Of a DNA stretch of 64,000 nucleotides, positions 54,609 to 63,675 are shown one piece after another. Within the stretch, counting starts at the first letter, position 1, and every line of letters begins with the position of its first letter. The position numbers and the translations under genes are program-made. A model generated the notes under the pieces. The model did no database searches. It was not told the origin of the DNA and was given only the letters and a program-made list of their open reading frames with translations. The DNA is from Pseudomonas pharyngis (lineage in GTDB: Bacteria; Pseudomonadota; Gammaproteobacteria; Pseudomonadales; Pseudomonadaceae), in the NCBI RefSeq assembly GCF_021602345.1, contig NZ_BQID01000001.1, positions 248,001 through 312,000 of the forward strand. Reading direction: 5' to 3'.

Positions 54609-56918
54609 CTATTTGCGCAGCAGGCGCAAACCGTTGAACACCACCAGCAGGCTCACGCCCATGTCGGCAAACACCGCCATCCACATGGTGGCAAGCCCGG
54701 CGAAGGTTACCCCAAGAAAGATCGCCTTGATCACCAGCGCCAGCGCGATGTTCTGTTTGAGGATAGCGGCGGTATGGCGCGACAGGCTGATGAACGCCGG
54801 AATCTTGCGCAGATCGTCGTCCATCAGGGCGACATCGGCGGTTTCGATCGCCGTGTCGGTGCCTGCCGCCGCCATCGCAAAACCGATCTCCGCCCGCGCC
54901 AGTGCAGGCGCGTCGTTGATACCGTCGCCGACCATGCCGACCCGATGGCCCTGCGCGTACAGGTCTTCGATGGCTTGCAGTTTATCGGTGGGCAGCAAGT
55001 CGCCCTTGGCCTGGTCGATCCCGACCTGCGCCGCAATCGCCTGGGCGGTGTGGACGTTGTCGCCGGTGAGCATCAGGGTTTTCACGCCCAGTTCGTGCAG
55101 TTGGCGGATCGCCTCGCGGCTGGTTTCCTTGACCGTGTCGGCCACGGCGAACAACGCCAGCGGGCCGGAGCGGTCGAGCAGCAGCACCACGGACTTGCCC
55201 TGTTTCTCCAGCGCGAACAGCTTTTCTTCCAGTTGTGGCGAGCACAGCCCCAGTTCTTCAACCAGTCGGTGGTTGCCCAAGTGGTAGACCTGACCGTTGA
55301 CCTCGCCCTTTACCCCACGGCCGGCCAGCGCTTCGAAGTTATCCACAAGCAGAACCGCCAAACCTTTATCCACAGCCGCATTGGCGATGGCCAGCGACAC
55401 CGGGTGATCGGAGCGCCCGGCCAGCGCGGCGGCAATCGCCGGGGCCGTGGCGTCGGCAGTCGGGTCGAGGGACAGGAAATCGGTCTGCACCGGTTTGCCG
55501 TGGGTGAGGGTGCCGGTCTTGTCGAGGGCCAGATAGTCGAGCTTGAAACCGCCCTCCAGGTACACGCCGCCCTTGACCAGAATGCCTTTGCGCGCCGATG
55601 CGGCGAGGCCGCTGACGATGGTCACCGGGGTGGAAATCACCAATGCGCACGGGCACGCGACGACCAGCAGCACCAGCGCGCGGTAGATCCAGTCGAACCA
55701 CGCGGCGCCCATGAACAGCGGCGGGATGATCGCCACGGCCAGCGCCAGAACGAAGACCACCGGTGTGTAGATTTTCGAGAATTGATCGACGAAGCGCTGG
55801 GTCGGCGCCCGCGCGCCTTGCGCCTGTTCCACGGCGTGGATGATCCGCGCCAGGGTGGAATTGTTCGCCGCTGCGGTCACCGAATATTCCAGCGAACCGG
55901 CCTGGTTGATGGTGCCGGCGAACACTTTGTCGCCGACGGTTTTTTCCACCGGCAGGCTTTCGCCGGTGATCGGCGCCTGATCGATGGTCGAACTGCCGCT
56001 GACGACTTCACCGTCCATCGCGATGCGCTCGCCGGGTTTCACCCGCACGCGGGCGCCGAGATCGATGCTTTTGACATCCAGTTCGACCCAGTTGCCGTCC
56101 GCCTGCAACACAGTGGCTTGCTCCGGCGTCATCTGCATCAGGCCGCTGATGGCGTTGCGCGCACGATCCAGCGAGCGCGCTTCGATCAGCTCGGCCACGG
56201 TGAACAGAAACATCACCATCGCCGCTTCCGGCCATTGGCCGATCAACACGGCGCCGGTCACGGCGATGCTCATCAGTGCATTGATGTTGAGGTTGCGGTT
56301 CTTCAGTGCGATCCAGCCCTTCTTGTAGGTGGTCAGGCCGCCGCTGAGGATCGAGATCAGCGCGATGATCGCCACCACCCAGCTCGGGGCGGCGTTGGTG
56401 AAGTGGATCACTTCAGCGGCCAGCGCGCCGATGCCGGACAGCGCCAGCGGCCACCAGTGTTTTTTCACCGGCGCTGCAACCGGCGCTTCAACGCCCGCCT
56501 CCAGCGGCTCGGCCTGCATGCCCAGGGATTTGATCGCGTCGATGATCGGCGCGGTGTCCGGCAGATTGTGGGTCACGCCGAGCACGCGGTTGATCAGGTT
56601 GAATTCCAGCTGCTGGATCCCGGCCAGTTTGCCGAGCTTGTTCTGGATCAGGGTCTGTTCGGTCGGGCAGTCCATCGCCTCGATGCGGAAGCTGCTCAGC
56701 CGGGCGTCGGCGCTTTTTGCCTCGCTCAGTTGAACAAGCGAAGGTGCGGCGACCTTCGACGAACAGCACGAGTCTTCACTCGAATGAGCCGGCGCAGGCG
56801 TAACGGTTTTCGACCCGCAGCAGGAATCGCCGCCGTGGGCATGTTTATGCACAGGCTGCAGTTTGTGACTGTGATCGTGCCCGTCGCCGGGCTTGTGGGT
56901 GTGCAGGGAATCGCTCAT
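54609..56918 (-). CDS. cadA: Cadmium/zinc-exporting P1B-type ATPase
   Basis: A 769-residue heavy-metal pump. The N-terminus is His/Cys-rich (HKPGDGHDHSHKLQPVHKHAH and two SCC clusters), then an HMA domain with FRIEAMDCPTEQ (76-87). The core has the metal-binding CPC in VVACPCALVIS, the phosphorylation site DKTGTLTHGKP and GDGINDAPALARA. The CPC and the final helices fit the Cd/Zn/Pb group. It is divergent from cadR with a shared operator. Confidence 0.94.
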   Translation of the reverse strand: MSDSLHTHKPGDGHDHSHKLQPVHKHAHGGDSCCGSKTVTPAPAHSSEDSCCSSKVAAPSLVQLSEAKSADARLSSFRIEAMDCPTEQTLIQNKLGKLAGIQQLEFNLINRVLGVTHNLPDTAPIIDAIKSLGMQAEPLEAGVEAPVAAPVKKHWWPLALSGIGALAAEVIHFTNAAPSWVVAIIALISILSGGLTTYKKGWIALKNRNLNINALMSIAVTGAVLIGQWPEAAMVMFLFTVAELIEARSLDRARNAISGLMQMTPEQATVLQADGNWVELDVKSIDLGARVRVKPGERIAMDGEVVSGSSTIDQAPITGESLPVEKTVGDKVFAGTINQAGSLEYSVTAAANNSTLARIIHAVEQAQGARAPTQRFVDQFSKIYTPVVFVLALAVAIIPPLFMGAAWFDWIYRALVLLVVACPCALVISTPVTIVSGLAASARKGILVKGGVYLEGGFKLDYLALDKTGTLTHGKPVQTDFLSLDPTADATAPAIAAALAGRSDHPVSLAIANAAVDKGLAVLLVDNFEALAGRGVKGEVNGQVYHLGNHRLVEELGLCSPQLEEKLFALEKQGKSVVLLLDRSGPLALFAVADTVKETSREAIRQLHELGVKTLMLTGDNVHTAQAIAAQVGIDQAKGDLLPTDKLQAIEDLYAQGHRVGMVGDGINDAPALARAEIGFAMAAAGTDTAIETADVALMDDDLRKIPAFISLSRHTAAILKQNIALALVIKAIFLGVTFAGLATMWMAVFADMGVSLLVVFNGLRLLRK

Positions 56919-56948
56919 TGGTCGCGTCCATGAAGGTGCCTGTTGCCA

Positions 56949-56979
56949 AGTAAAGACCCTGTAGCCACTATAGGGTCAA
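56949..56979. promoter_or_regulatory. cadR operator: CadR operator and cadA/cadR promoters
   Basis: The 21-bp dyad at 56956-56976 (ACCCT...AGGGT) matches the CadR box of P. putida as I recall it. On the - strand it sits between TTGACC (56974-56979) and TTTACT (56949-56954), 19 bases apart, the over-long spacer that MerR-type activators need. On the + strand TTGCCA (56943-56948) and CACTAT (56966-56971), 17 apart, could be the cadR promoter. Confidence 0.82.
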
Positions 56980-57002
56980 GCACCCTTTTGGAGATGGCCG
57001 CC

Positions 57003-57452
57003 ATGAAGATCGGAGAACTGGCGAAACAGACCGATTGCGCCGTGGAAACCATCCGCTACTACGAGCGCGAAAACCTGCTGTCGGAACCAGCCCGCAGCGA
57101 CGGCAACTACCGCGTCTACACCCAGGCCCACGCCGAGCGCCTGACCTTCATCCGCAACTGCCGCACCCTCGACATGACCCTCGAAGAAATCCGCAGCCTG
57201 CTCGCCTTGCGCGACAGCCCGCAGGATCAGTGCGAAAGCGTGAATGCGCTGATCGACGAACACATCCAGCACGTCAAGGCGCGGATCGATGGGTTACTGG
57301 CGTTGCAGACGCAACTGCTCGACCTGCGCCAGCGCTGTGGCGAAGGGCCGGAGGCGGATCAGTGCGGGATTTTGCAGCGGCTGGAAGTCAGTGGCGGAGT
57401 GGTCGCAACCGAAGTCGAACACTCCCACGTGGGCCGCAGCCACGGACACTGA
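57003..57452 (+). CDS. cadR: Cd/Pb-responsive MerR family regulator CadR
   Basis: A 149-residue metal-sensing activator. The MerR helix-turn-helix opens with KIGELAKQTDCAVETIRYYERENLL. Cysteines in QCESVNAL and RQRCGEGPEADQCGIL and a histidine-rich tail (HSHVGRSHGH) form the metal sites. The start at 57003 follows GGAG by nine bases. An in-frame ATG at 56994 directly abuts that site and is less likely. Confidence 0.92.
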   Translation: MKIGELAKQTDCAVETIRYYERENLLSEPARSDGNYRVYTQAHAERLTFIRNCRTLDMTLEEIRSLLALRDSPQDQCESVNALIDEHIQHVKARIDGLLALQTQLLDLRQRCGEGPEADQCGILQRLEVSGGVVATEVEHSHVGRSHGH

Positions 57453-57468
57453 CAAAACCACAAAACAT

Positions 57469-57557
57469 TGTGGGAGCTGGCTTGCCAGCGATAGCGGTTT
57501 TACAGACACATCAATGTTGGATGTGCTGCCGTCATCGCTGGCAAGCCAGCTCCCACA
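57469..57557. repeat. REPIN, second subtype
   Basis: A 24-bp arm at 57469-57492 with core GGGAGCTGGCTTGCCAGCG is exactly inverted at 57534-57557. The core differs from the 49.5- and 53.6-kb elements. It lies between convergent cadR and thyA. Confidence 0.88.
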
Positions 57558-57574
57558 GGTTTGATGGCAGGCTG

Positions 57575-58546
57575 TCAGACCGCCATCGGCGCGGTCATCG
57601 GCGCATGGTGCTCGTAGCCTTCCAGCGAGAAGTCGCTCGGCTCCACCAGCTCCAGCCACTCCGGCTGATAAACACCTGTCTTGGCAAACTCCGGCACGCG
57701 GTCCGAAATCTTCAGTTTCGGCATGGCGAACGGCTCGCGCTTGAGCTGTTCGTTGAGCATGTCCAGGTGGTTTTCGTAGACGTGGGCGTCACCGATGAAA
57801 TAGGTGAACCAGCGCGGCGTGTAGCCGGTCAGGCGACCGATCAGGCTCAGCAGCGCGGCGCCTTCGGTGAGGTTGAACGGTGTGCCCAGGCCAAGGTCGT
57901 TGGAGCGGATGTAGAGGGTCAGAGAAATTTCCTTGGTCTCGACATTCGGGTGGAACTGGTACAGCAGATGGCACGGCGGCAAGGCCATTTCATCGAGCTG
58001 GGCGCAGTTCCAGCCGTGGAACAGGATACGGCGGCTGCCCGGGTCCTTGATGATCGTGTCGACGCACTGGCGCACCTGATCGATGGCCTTGTACAGCACC
58101 ACGTAAGCCTGGCCGTCTTCTTCACCCTGGGCAATCTGCTTGTAGCCGTTGCTCAGGGTCTGTTCGATGGCGGCGGCGTTGCTCAGCGGTATCTGCTTGT
58201 ACGCCGGCCATTTGCGCCATTGCACGCCGTAGATTTCGCCGAGGTCGTCTTCGCCCTGACGGAACGGGTTGGCCAGCCACTGAGCGTTTTCGTTGGCGTT
58301 CTGATCCCAGACCTTGCAGCCCAGCGCACGGAATTCGGCGGCGTTGTTCACGCCACGCAGAAAGCCGCACATCTCGCCGATGGCCGATTTGAAGGCCATC
58401 TTGCGGGTGGTGATCGCCGGGAAACCTTCCTGCAGATCGAAGCGCAGCATGGCGCCCGGAAAGCTGATGGTGTTCACGCCGGTACGGTTGGCCTGTTTGG
58501 TGCCGTTGTTGATGACGTGCGACACCAGATCGAGATATTGCTTCAT
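57575..58546 (-). CDS. thyA: Thymidylate synthase
   Basis: Methylates dUMP with methylene-tetrahydrofolate. The 323-residue protein is longer than E. coli ThyA (264) through insertions in the middle (around residues 85-160), as in other pseudomonads. The catalytic cysteine is in [11 protein letters not shown], with [20 protein letters not shown] and [11 protein letters not shown]. It follows lgt. Confidence 0.95.
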   Translation of the reverse strand: MKQYLDLVSHVINNGTKQANRTGVNTISFPGAMLRFDLQEGFPAITTRKMAFKSAIGEMCGFLRGVNNAAEFRALGCKVWDQNANENAQWLANPFRQGEDDLGEIYGVQWRKWPAYKQIPLSNAAAIEQTLSNGYKQIAQGEEDGQAYVVLYKAIDQVRQCVDTIIKDPGSRRILFHGWNCAQLDEMALPPCHLLYQFHPNVETKEISLTLYIRSNDLGLGTPFNLTEGAALLSLIGRLTGYTPRWFTYFIGDAHVYENHLDMLNEQLKREPFAMPKLKISDRVPEFAKTGVYQPEWLELVEPSDFSLEGYEHHAPMTAPMAV

Positions 58547-58596
58547 GAGTTACCTGTGTCCTTGAGCCCCGGCAAACGTCGCCGGGGTTCGAATAT

Positions 58597-59412
58597 TTAA
58601 GCTGTCGGTGCAACCGGCGCCGCCGGGGCGCGGTGGTAGGCCAGCCAGATCAGGAACAGCCCGCCGATGATCATCGGTACGCAGAGCACCTGACCCATGG
58701 TCAGCCAGTTCCAGGCCAGATAGCCCAGTTGCGCGTCCGGCACGCGGACGAATTCGACGATGAAACGGAAGATGCCATAAAACAGCGCGAACATGCCCGA
58801 GACCGCCATGGTTGGTCGCGGTTTACGCGAGAACAGCCAGAGGATCAGGAACAGCGCCACGCCTTCCAGTGCGAACTGATACAGCTGCGACGGGTGACGC
58901 GGCAGTTGCGCCGGGTCGCTGAACGGCGGGAACACCATGGCCCACGGCACGTCGGTGGCCTTGCCCCACAGCTCGGCGTTGATGAAGTTGCCGATACGCC
59001 CGGCGCCCAGGCCGATCGGCACCATCGGCGCGACGAAGTCCATCAGCTGGAAGAACGACTTGCCGTTACGCTTGCCGAACCACAGTGCGGCCAGCATCAC
59101 GCCGATGAAACCGCCGTGGAACGACATGCCGCCCTTCCACACTTCGAAAATCAAAGTCGGGTTGGCCAGGTAAGCGCTCAGGTCATAGAACAGCACATAA
59201 CCCAGACGCCCGCCGACAATCACCCCCATCGACAGCCAGAACACCAGGTCGGACAGTTTTTCCTTGGTCCAGGTCGGGTCGAAACGGTTGAGCCGGCGCG
59301 ATGCCAGCAGCCACGCGCCGCCGATGCCGACCAGGTACATCAGGCCGTACCAGTGGATTTTCAGCGGACCGATGGCCAAAGCCACCGGATCGATCTGCGG
59401 GTAAGGCAGCAT
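58597..59412 (-). CDS. lgt: Prolipoprotein diacylglyceryl transferase
   Basis: Transfers diacylglycerol to lipobox cysteines in the inner membrane. The 271-residue protein has seven or so helices, the HGG motif in [11 protein letters not shown] and the Lgt signature [14 protein letters not shown]. It ends 50 bases before thyA, and the two are probably cotranscribed, as in E. coli. Confidence 0.95.
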   Translation of the reverse strand: MLPYPQIDPVALAIGPLKIHWYGLMYLVGIGGAWLLASRRLNRFDPTWTKEKLSDLVFWLSMGVIVGGRLGYVLFYDLSAYLANPTLIFEVWKGGMSFHGGFIGVMLAALWFGKRNGKSFFQLMDFVAPMVPIGLGAGRIGNFINAELWGKATDVPWAMVFPPFSDPAQLPRHPSQLYQFALEGVALFLILWLFSRKPRPTMAVSGMFALFYGIFRFIVEFVRVPDAQLGYLAWNWLTMGQVLCVPMIIGGLFLIWLAYHRAPAAPVAPTA

Positions 59413-59508
59413 TGCGACTCCTCGTTAGCGTTCAAATCTTCAAAAATTCCCGGGCGACGCTGTCACCTCAGGATTAAGCCAGGATTGCGACCTGCCAAAA
59501 CAGACGGC

Positions 59509-60291
59509 TCAGAACAGAAAGCTCAGGCCCACGCAAAACAGCAAAGCCGCGAACAGCCGTTTCAGCAACTTCGGCGACAACCTGTGCGCCAGCCGCGCGC
59601 CGAGACGGGCGAACACCATGCTGGTCAGGGCAATGCCCAAAAGCGCCGGCAAATACACAAAACCGAGACTATGGGCCGGCAGCAACGGATCATGCCAGCC
59701 CAGAATCATGAAACTTATGGCACTGGCGACGGCGATCGGCAGGCCACAGGCCGACGAGGTCGCCACCGCCTGCTGCATCGGCACGCTGCGCCATGTCAGG
59801 AACGGCACGGTCAGCGAGCCGCCGCCAATCCCGAAAATCGCCGATGCCCAGCCGATCACACTGCCGGCCACGGTCAGACCGAGTTTACCCGGCACCGTTC
59901 GGCTGGCCTTGGGTTTGACGTCCAGCGCCAGTTGCGCCGCGATCACCAGGGCGAACACACCGATGATCTTTTGCAGGTTCGGGCCGGAGATCGCTTCGGC
60001 GGTCAATGCACCGAAACCGGCGCCGAGCAGAATGCCCACGGTCATCCAGCGGAAGATCGGCCAGCGCACGGCGCCGCGTCGATGGTGTTCGCGCACGGCG
60101 TTGACCGAAGTGAAGATGATCGTCGCCAGGGACGTGCCGACCGCCAGATGGGTCAGGATCGACGGATCGAAACCCTGCAAGGTGAAACTGAACACCAGCA
60201 CCGGGACGATGATGATCCCGCCGCCCACCCCGAACAGCCCGGCCAGTACGCCCGCACAGGCGCCCAGCGCCAGATAGAGCAGAAATTCCAT
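59509..60291 (-). CDS. Sulfite exporter TauE/SafE family permease
   Basis: A 260-residue membrane protein with eight hydrophobic segments arranged as two repeats. Each begins with a glycine-rich motif: GVLAGLFGVGGGIIIVPVL and IGWASAIFGIGGGSLTVPFL. The start at 60291 gives the usual hydrophobic N-terminus. The substrate is unknown. Confidence 0.9.
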   Translation of the reverse strand: MEFLLYLALGACAGVLAGLFGVGGGIIIVPVLVFSFTLQGFDPSILTHLAVGTSLATIIFTSVNAVREHHRRGAVRWPIFRWMTVGILLGAGFGALTAEAISGPNLQKIIGVFALVIAAQLALDVKPKASRTVPGKLGLTVAGSVIGWASAIFGIGGGSLTVPFLTWRSVPMQQAVATSSACGLPIAVASAISFMILGWHDPLLPAHSLGFVYLPALLGIALTSMVFARLGARLAHRLSPKLLKRLFAALLFCVGLSFLF

Positions 60292-60422
60292 GGCTGCCTC
60301 CCAAGGCGCGTCCCCAAAACCGGAGCGGCATGGTAACGGATGGATACCCTTCGGCTCCACTGGCGATGGATGCACGGACGATGTCTGCGTAGAGTGGGCA
60401 AAAAACACACAAGGACCACCTT

Positions 60423-61169
60423 ATGTGCCTGATAGTTTTCGCCTGGCGGCCGGGGCATGCCCAGCCGCTGATCGTCGCGGCCAACCGTGACGAGTTCTAC
60501 GCCCGGCCCAGCCTGCCGCTGGCCCAGTGGCCCGAGTCGCCGCAGGTTCACGCCGGTCGCGATCTCGAGGCTGGGGGAACCTGGCTCGGCCTGGGCGCCA
60601 ACGGTCGCTTCGCAGCGCTGACCAACATTCGCGATCCGCATCAGCCGCCGGCGCGACGTTCTCGGGGCGAGCTGGTGGCGGGGTTTCTGACCGGAAACCT
60701 GTCGATCGATGACTATTTGTCCGACGTTGTCGCCCGTTCCCCGGACTATGCCGGCTTCAACCTGCTGCTGGGCAATGCCAACGAGCTGTGGCACTTCAAT
60801 GCGCGGTCTTCGGAACCGGTGATGTTGCAGCCCGGCGTCTATGGCCTGTCCAACGCTGGGCTGGATACGCCGTGGCCGAAACTGCTCAAGGCGAAGGCGG
60901 CATTGAGTGCGGTGCTGGATGATCCGCAGCCCGAGCGGTTGTTGGCTTTATTGAGTGATGCGCAAACGGCACCGTTTGCTGATCTACCGGATACCGGTGT
61001 GGGATTGGCGACCGAGTCGTTGTTGTCGAGTGTGTTTATTGCCAGCCAGAGCTACGGGACACGCGCAAGTACGGCGTTGATCGTGCAGGCGGACGGGACG
61101 CGGCGGATGGTTGAGCGGAGTTTCGGGCCGTATGGCGGGCACTTGGGGGAAGTGGAGATCAAAATTTAA
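60423..61169 (+). CDS. NRDE (TANGO2) family protein
   Basis: A 248-residue protein beginning MCLIVFAW with the NRDE motif in VAANRDEFYARP. The second-residue cysteine suggests an Ntn-hydrolase-like fold. Members have been linked to haem or membrane homeostasis in eukaryotes; the bacterial role is uncertain. It is divergent from the TauE gene. Confidence 0.88.
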   Translation: MCLIVFAWRPGHAQPLIVAANRDEFYARPSLPLAQWPESPQVHAGRDLEAGGTWLGLGANGRFAALTNIRDPHQPPARRSRGELVAGFLTGNLSIDDYLSDVVARSPDYAGFNLLLGNANELWHFNARSSEPVMLQPGVYGLSNAGLDTPWPKLLKAKAALSAVLDDPQPERLLALLSDAQTAPFADLPDTGVGLATESLLSSVFIASQSYGTRASTALIVQADGTRRMVERSFGPYGGHLGEVEIKI

Positions 61170-61175
61170 AAGCTA

Positions 61176-61362
61176 CCCTCACCCCAGCCCTCTCCCGGAG
61201 GGAGAGGGAGCCGACCGAGGTGTCTTGAACCTTACATCGACCTGAAAGATCGAGTCGATTATGGATTCAATACAACTCGTTCAGGTCGATGCATATCTGC
61301 AGCATCCCGCGATCAGTCCCCTCTCCCTTTGGGAGAGGGTTAGGGTGAGGGGCTTTTCGGGA
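61176..61362. repeat. Composite inverted-repeat element between NRDE gene and ptsP
   Basis: The ends carry ACCCTCACCCCAGCCCTCTC (from 61176) and its near inverse GAGAGGGTTAGGGTGAGGGG (to about 61352). Each end also has its own small hairpin of CTCTCCC/GGGAGAG. Inside, CATCGACCTGAA (61235-61246) is repeated exactly inverted at 61280-61291. It resembles a non-coding repeat unit of pseudomonads and fills the whole convergent gap. Confidence 0.75.
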
Positions 61363-61373
61363 TCGCCACTAAT

Positions 61374-63653
61374 CTAGAGGGGTTTGGCCGCCGCCGGATT
61401 GACCATCTTCGCCAACCCAAGGTTTTTCAGCGCCAATTGCAGCGAGCTGTGGATCACCTGCGGGTTGTCGATGGTCATCAGTTCCGCCAGCAGATCCTTG
61501 GCCTTGCTCAGGTTGATCTGGCGCAGCATCCACTTCACCTTCGGCAGGTTGGTGGCGTTCATCGACAGGCTGTCGAAACCCATCGCCATCAACAGCACCG
61601 CGGCCGCCGGGTCACCGGCCATCTCGCCGCAGATGCTCACCGGCTTGCCTTCGGCATGGGCGTCGCGCACCACGGTTTGCAGGGCTTGCAGCACCGCCGG
61701 ATGAAGGTAGTCGTAGAGATCGGCCACCCGTGGGTTGTTGCGGTCCACCGCCAGCAGGTACTGGGTCAGGTCGTTGGAGCCGACCGACAGGAAGTCCACC
61801 ATCCGCGCCAGCTCTTTGGTCTGGTAAACCGCCGCAGGAATTTCGATCATCACGCCCACCGGCGGCATCGGCACGTCGGTGCCTTCGTCGCGCACTTCAC
61901 CCCACGCCCTATGGATCAGGTGCAGCGCCTCTTCGAGCTCGTGGATGCCGGAGATCATCGGCAGCAGGATCCGCAGGTTGTTCAGGCCTTCGCTGGCCTT
62001 GAGCATCGCGCGGGTCTGCACCAGGAAGATTTCCGGGTGGTCGAGGGTCACGCGAATCCCGCGCCAGCCGAGGAACGGGTTGTCTTCCTTGATCGGGAAG
62101 TACGACAGCGACTTGTCGCCGCCGATGTCCAGACTGCGCATGGTCACCGGTTGCGGATGGAACGCGGCAAGCTGCTCGCGGTAGATCGCCAGTTGTTCCT
62201 TCTCGCTCGGGAAGCGCTGGTTGATCATGAACGGCACTTCGGTGCGGTACAGACCGACACCTTCGGCGCCGCGCTTCTGCGCTCGCGCCACGTCCGCCAG
62301 CAGGCCGGTGTTGACCCACAGCGGCATGCGGTGGCCGTCCAGGGTCACGCACGGAAGGTCGCGCAGGGTATCGAGCCCCAGCGCCAGTTGCTTCTCTTCC
62401 TCCACCACCTCGGTGAACTGCTTGCGCAGCACTTCGCTGGGGTTGGTGTAAACCTCGCCCCGTGTGCCGTCGACGATCATTTCGATGCCGTCGACCTTGG
62501 CGTACGGCAGATCGACCAGACCCATTACTGTCGGGATGCCCATGGCCCGGGCCAGGATCGCGACGTGGGAGTTGCCCGAACCGAGTACCGACACGAGACC
62601 GACCAGCGTGCCTTCCGGCACCTCGCCGAGCATCGCCGGCGTCAGTTCTTCGCTGACCAGAATGGTTTTTTCCGGGTAGACCAGATTCTGCTGACGCTCC
62701 TCCTGCAAATAGGCGAGCAGCCGGCGGCCGAGGTCCTTGACGTCCGACGCCCGCTCCCGCAGGTACTCGTCGTCCATCAGATCGAAACGGTTGACGTGGT
62801 CGGTGACGACCTGGCGCAGTGCGCCCTGGGCCCACTGCCCGGTCTTGATCACGTTGGTGATTTCGCTGCCCAGCGAGGCATCGTCGAGCATCATCAGGTA
62901 GACGTCGAACAGCGCGCGCTCTTCCGGCCGCAGCTGGGTCGCCAGTTTGGCCGACAACGCACGCATGTCGGCACGCACGCCTTCGATGGCGGTCTTGAAC
63001 AGCGCCAGTTCCGCGTCGATGTCGGTGATGGTCTTGTCCGGCACCACGTCCAGATCCGCCGGTGGCAGCATGACCACCGCGGTACCGACCGCTGCGCCCG
63101 GCGAACCCGGGACGCCGACGAACTTGGCTTCCTGGATGCCCTTGCCCTGACGGCCCAGGCCACGGATCGAGCCGGTGGCCTCGGCGTGGGCGATTACGCC
63201 GGCGAGCTGCGCGCTCATGGTCACGAGGAAGGCTTCTTCACCCTCATCGAACTGGCGGCGTTCTTTCTGCTGGATGACCAACACGCCGACGACGCGGCGG
63301 TGGTGAATGATCGGCGCCCCGAGGAACGAGGCGTAGCGCTCCTCGCCGGTTTCGGCGAAGTAGCGGTAGCGCGGGTGATCCGCGGCGTTTTCGAGGTTCA
63401 GGGGTTCTTCACGCGTGCCGACCAGGCCGACCAGACCTTCGTTGGGTGCCATGCTGACCTTGCCGATCGAGCGCTTGTTCAAGCCCTCGGTGGCCATCAG
63501 CACGAAGCGGTTGGTCTCTGGATCAAGCAGGTAGACCGAGCAGACCTGGCTGCCCATGGCCTCTTTGACGCGCAACACAATAATCCCCAACGCCGCCTTG
63601 AGATCCTTGGCGGAGTTAACTTCCTGGACGATCTTGCGCAGCGTATTGAGCAT
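61374..63653 (-). CDS. ptsP: Phosphoenolpyruvate-protein phosphotransferase PtsP (nitrogen PTS enzyme I)
   Basis: A 759-residue cytoplasmic enzyme that starts the nitrogen-related phosphotransferase relay. Residues 1-165 form a GAF sensor domain. The PtsI part begins near 175 with GVPGSPGAAVGTAVV. The phosphorylated histidine is H363 in GSGNSHVAILARAMG. The PEP-binding barrel has GAEGVGLYRTEVPFM and the late FLSVGSNDLTQYLLAVDR. It lies 22 bases after rppH, as in other gammaproteobacteria. Confidence 0.96.
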   Translation of the reverse strand: MLNTLRKIVQEVNSAKDLKAALGIIVLRVKEAMGSQVCSVYLLDPETNRFVLMATEGLNKRSIGKVSMAPNEGLVGLVGTREEPLNLENAADHPRYRYFAETGEERYASFLGAPIIHHRRVVGVLVIQQKERRQFDEGEEAFLVTMSAQLAGVIAHAEATGSIRGLGRQGKGIQEAKFVGVPGSPGAAVGTAVVMLPPADLDVVPDKTITDIDAELALFKTAIEGVRADMRALSAKLATQLRPEERALFDVYLMMLDDASLGSEITNVIKTGQWAQGALRQVVTDHVNRFDLMDDEYLRERASDVKDLGRRLLAYLQEERQQNLVYPEKTILVSEELTPAMLGEVPEGTLVGLVSVLGSGNSHVAILARAMGIPTVMGLVDLPYAKVDGIEMIVDGTRGEVYTNPSEVLRKQFTEVVEEEKQLALGLDTLRDLPCVTLDGHRMPLWVNTGLLADVARAQKRGAEGVGLYRTEVPFMINQRFPSEKEQLAIYREQLAAFHPQPVTMRSLDIGGDKSLSYFPIKEDNPFLGWRGIRVTLDHPEIFLVQTRAMLKASEGLNNLRILLPMISGIHELEEALHLIHRAWGEVRDEGTDVPMPPVGVMIEIPAAVYQTKELARMVDFLSVGSNDLTQYLLAVDRNNPRVADLYDYLHPAVLQALQTVVRDAHAEGKPVSICGEMAGDPAAAVLLMAMGFDSLSMNATNLPKVKWMLRQINLSKAKDLLAELMTIDNPQVIHSSLQLALKNLGLAKMVNPAAAKPL

Positions 63654-63675
63654 GGCTCGGGGTCGAACTCCGTCG

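Noticed and set aside
54774-56933. 719-codon + strand frame opposite cadA
   Set aside because: It mirrors cadA codons and has no domain or start signal. cadA itself has every P-type ATPase motif.
58633-60336. 567-codon + strand frame spanning lgt and the TauE gene
   Set aside because: It crosses two real genes and an intergenic gap, and its composition is Arg/Gln/His-rich shadow sequence.
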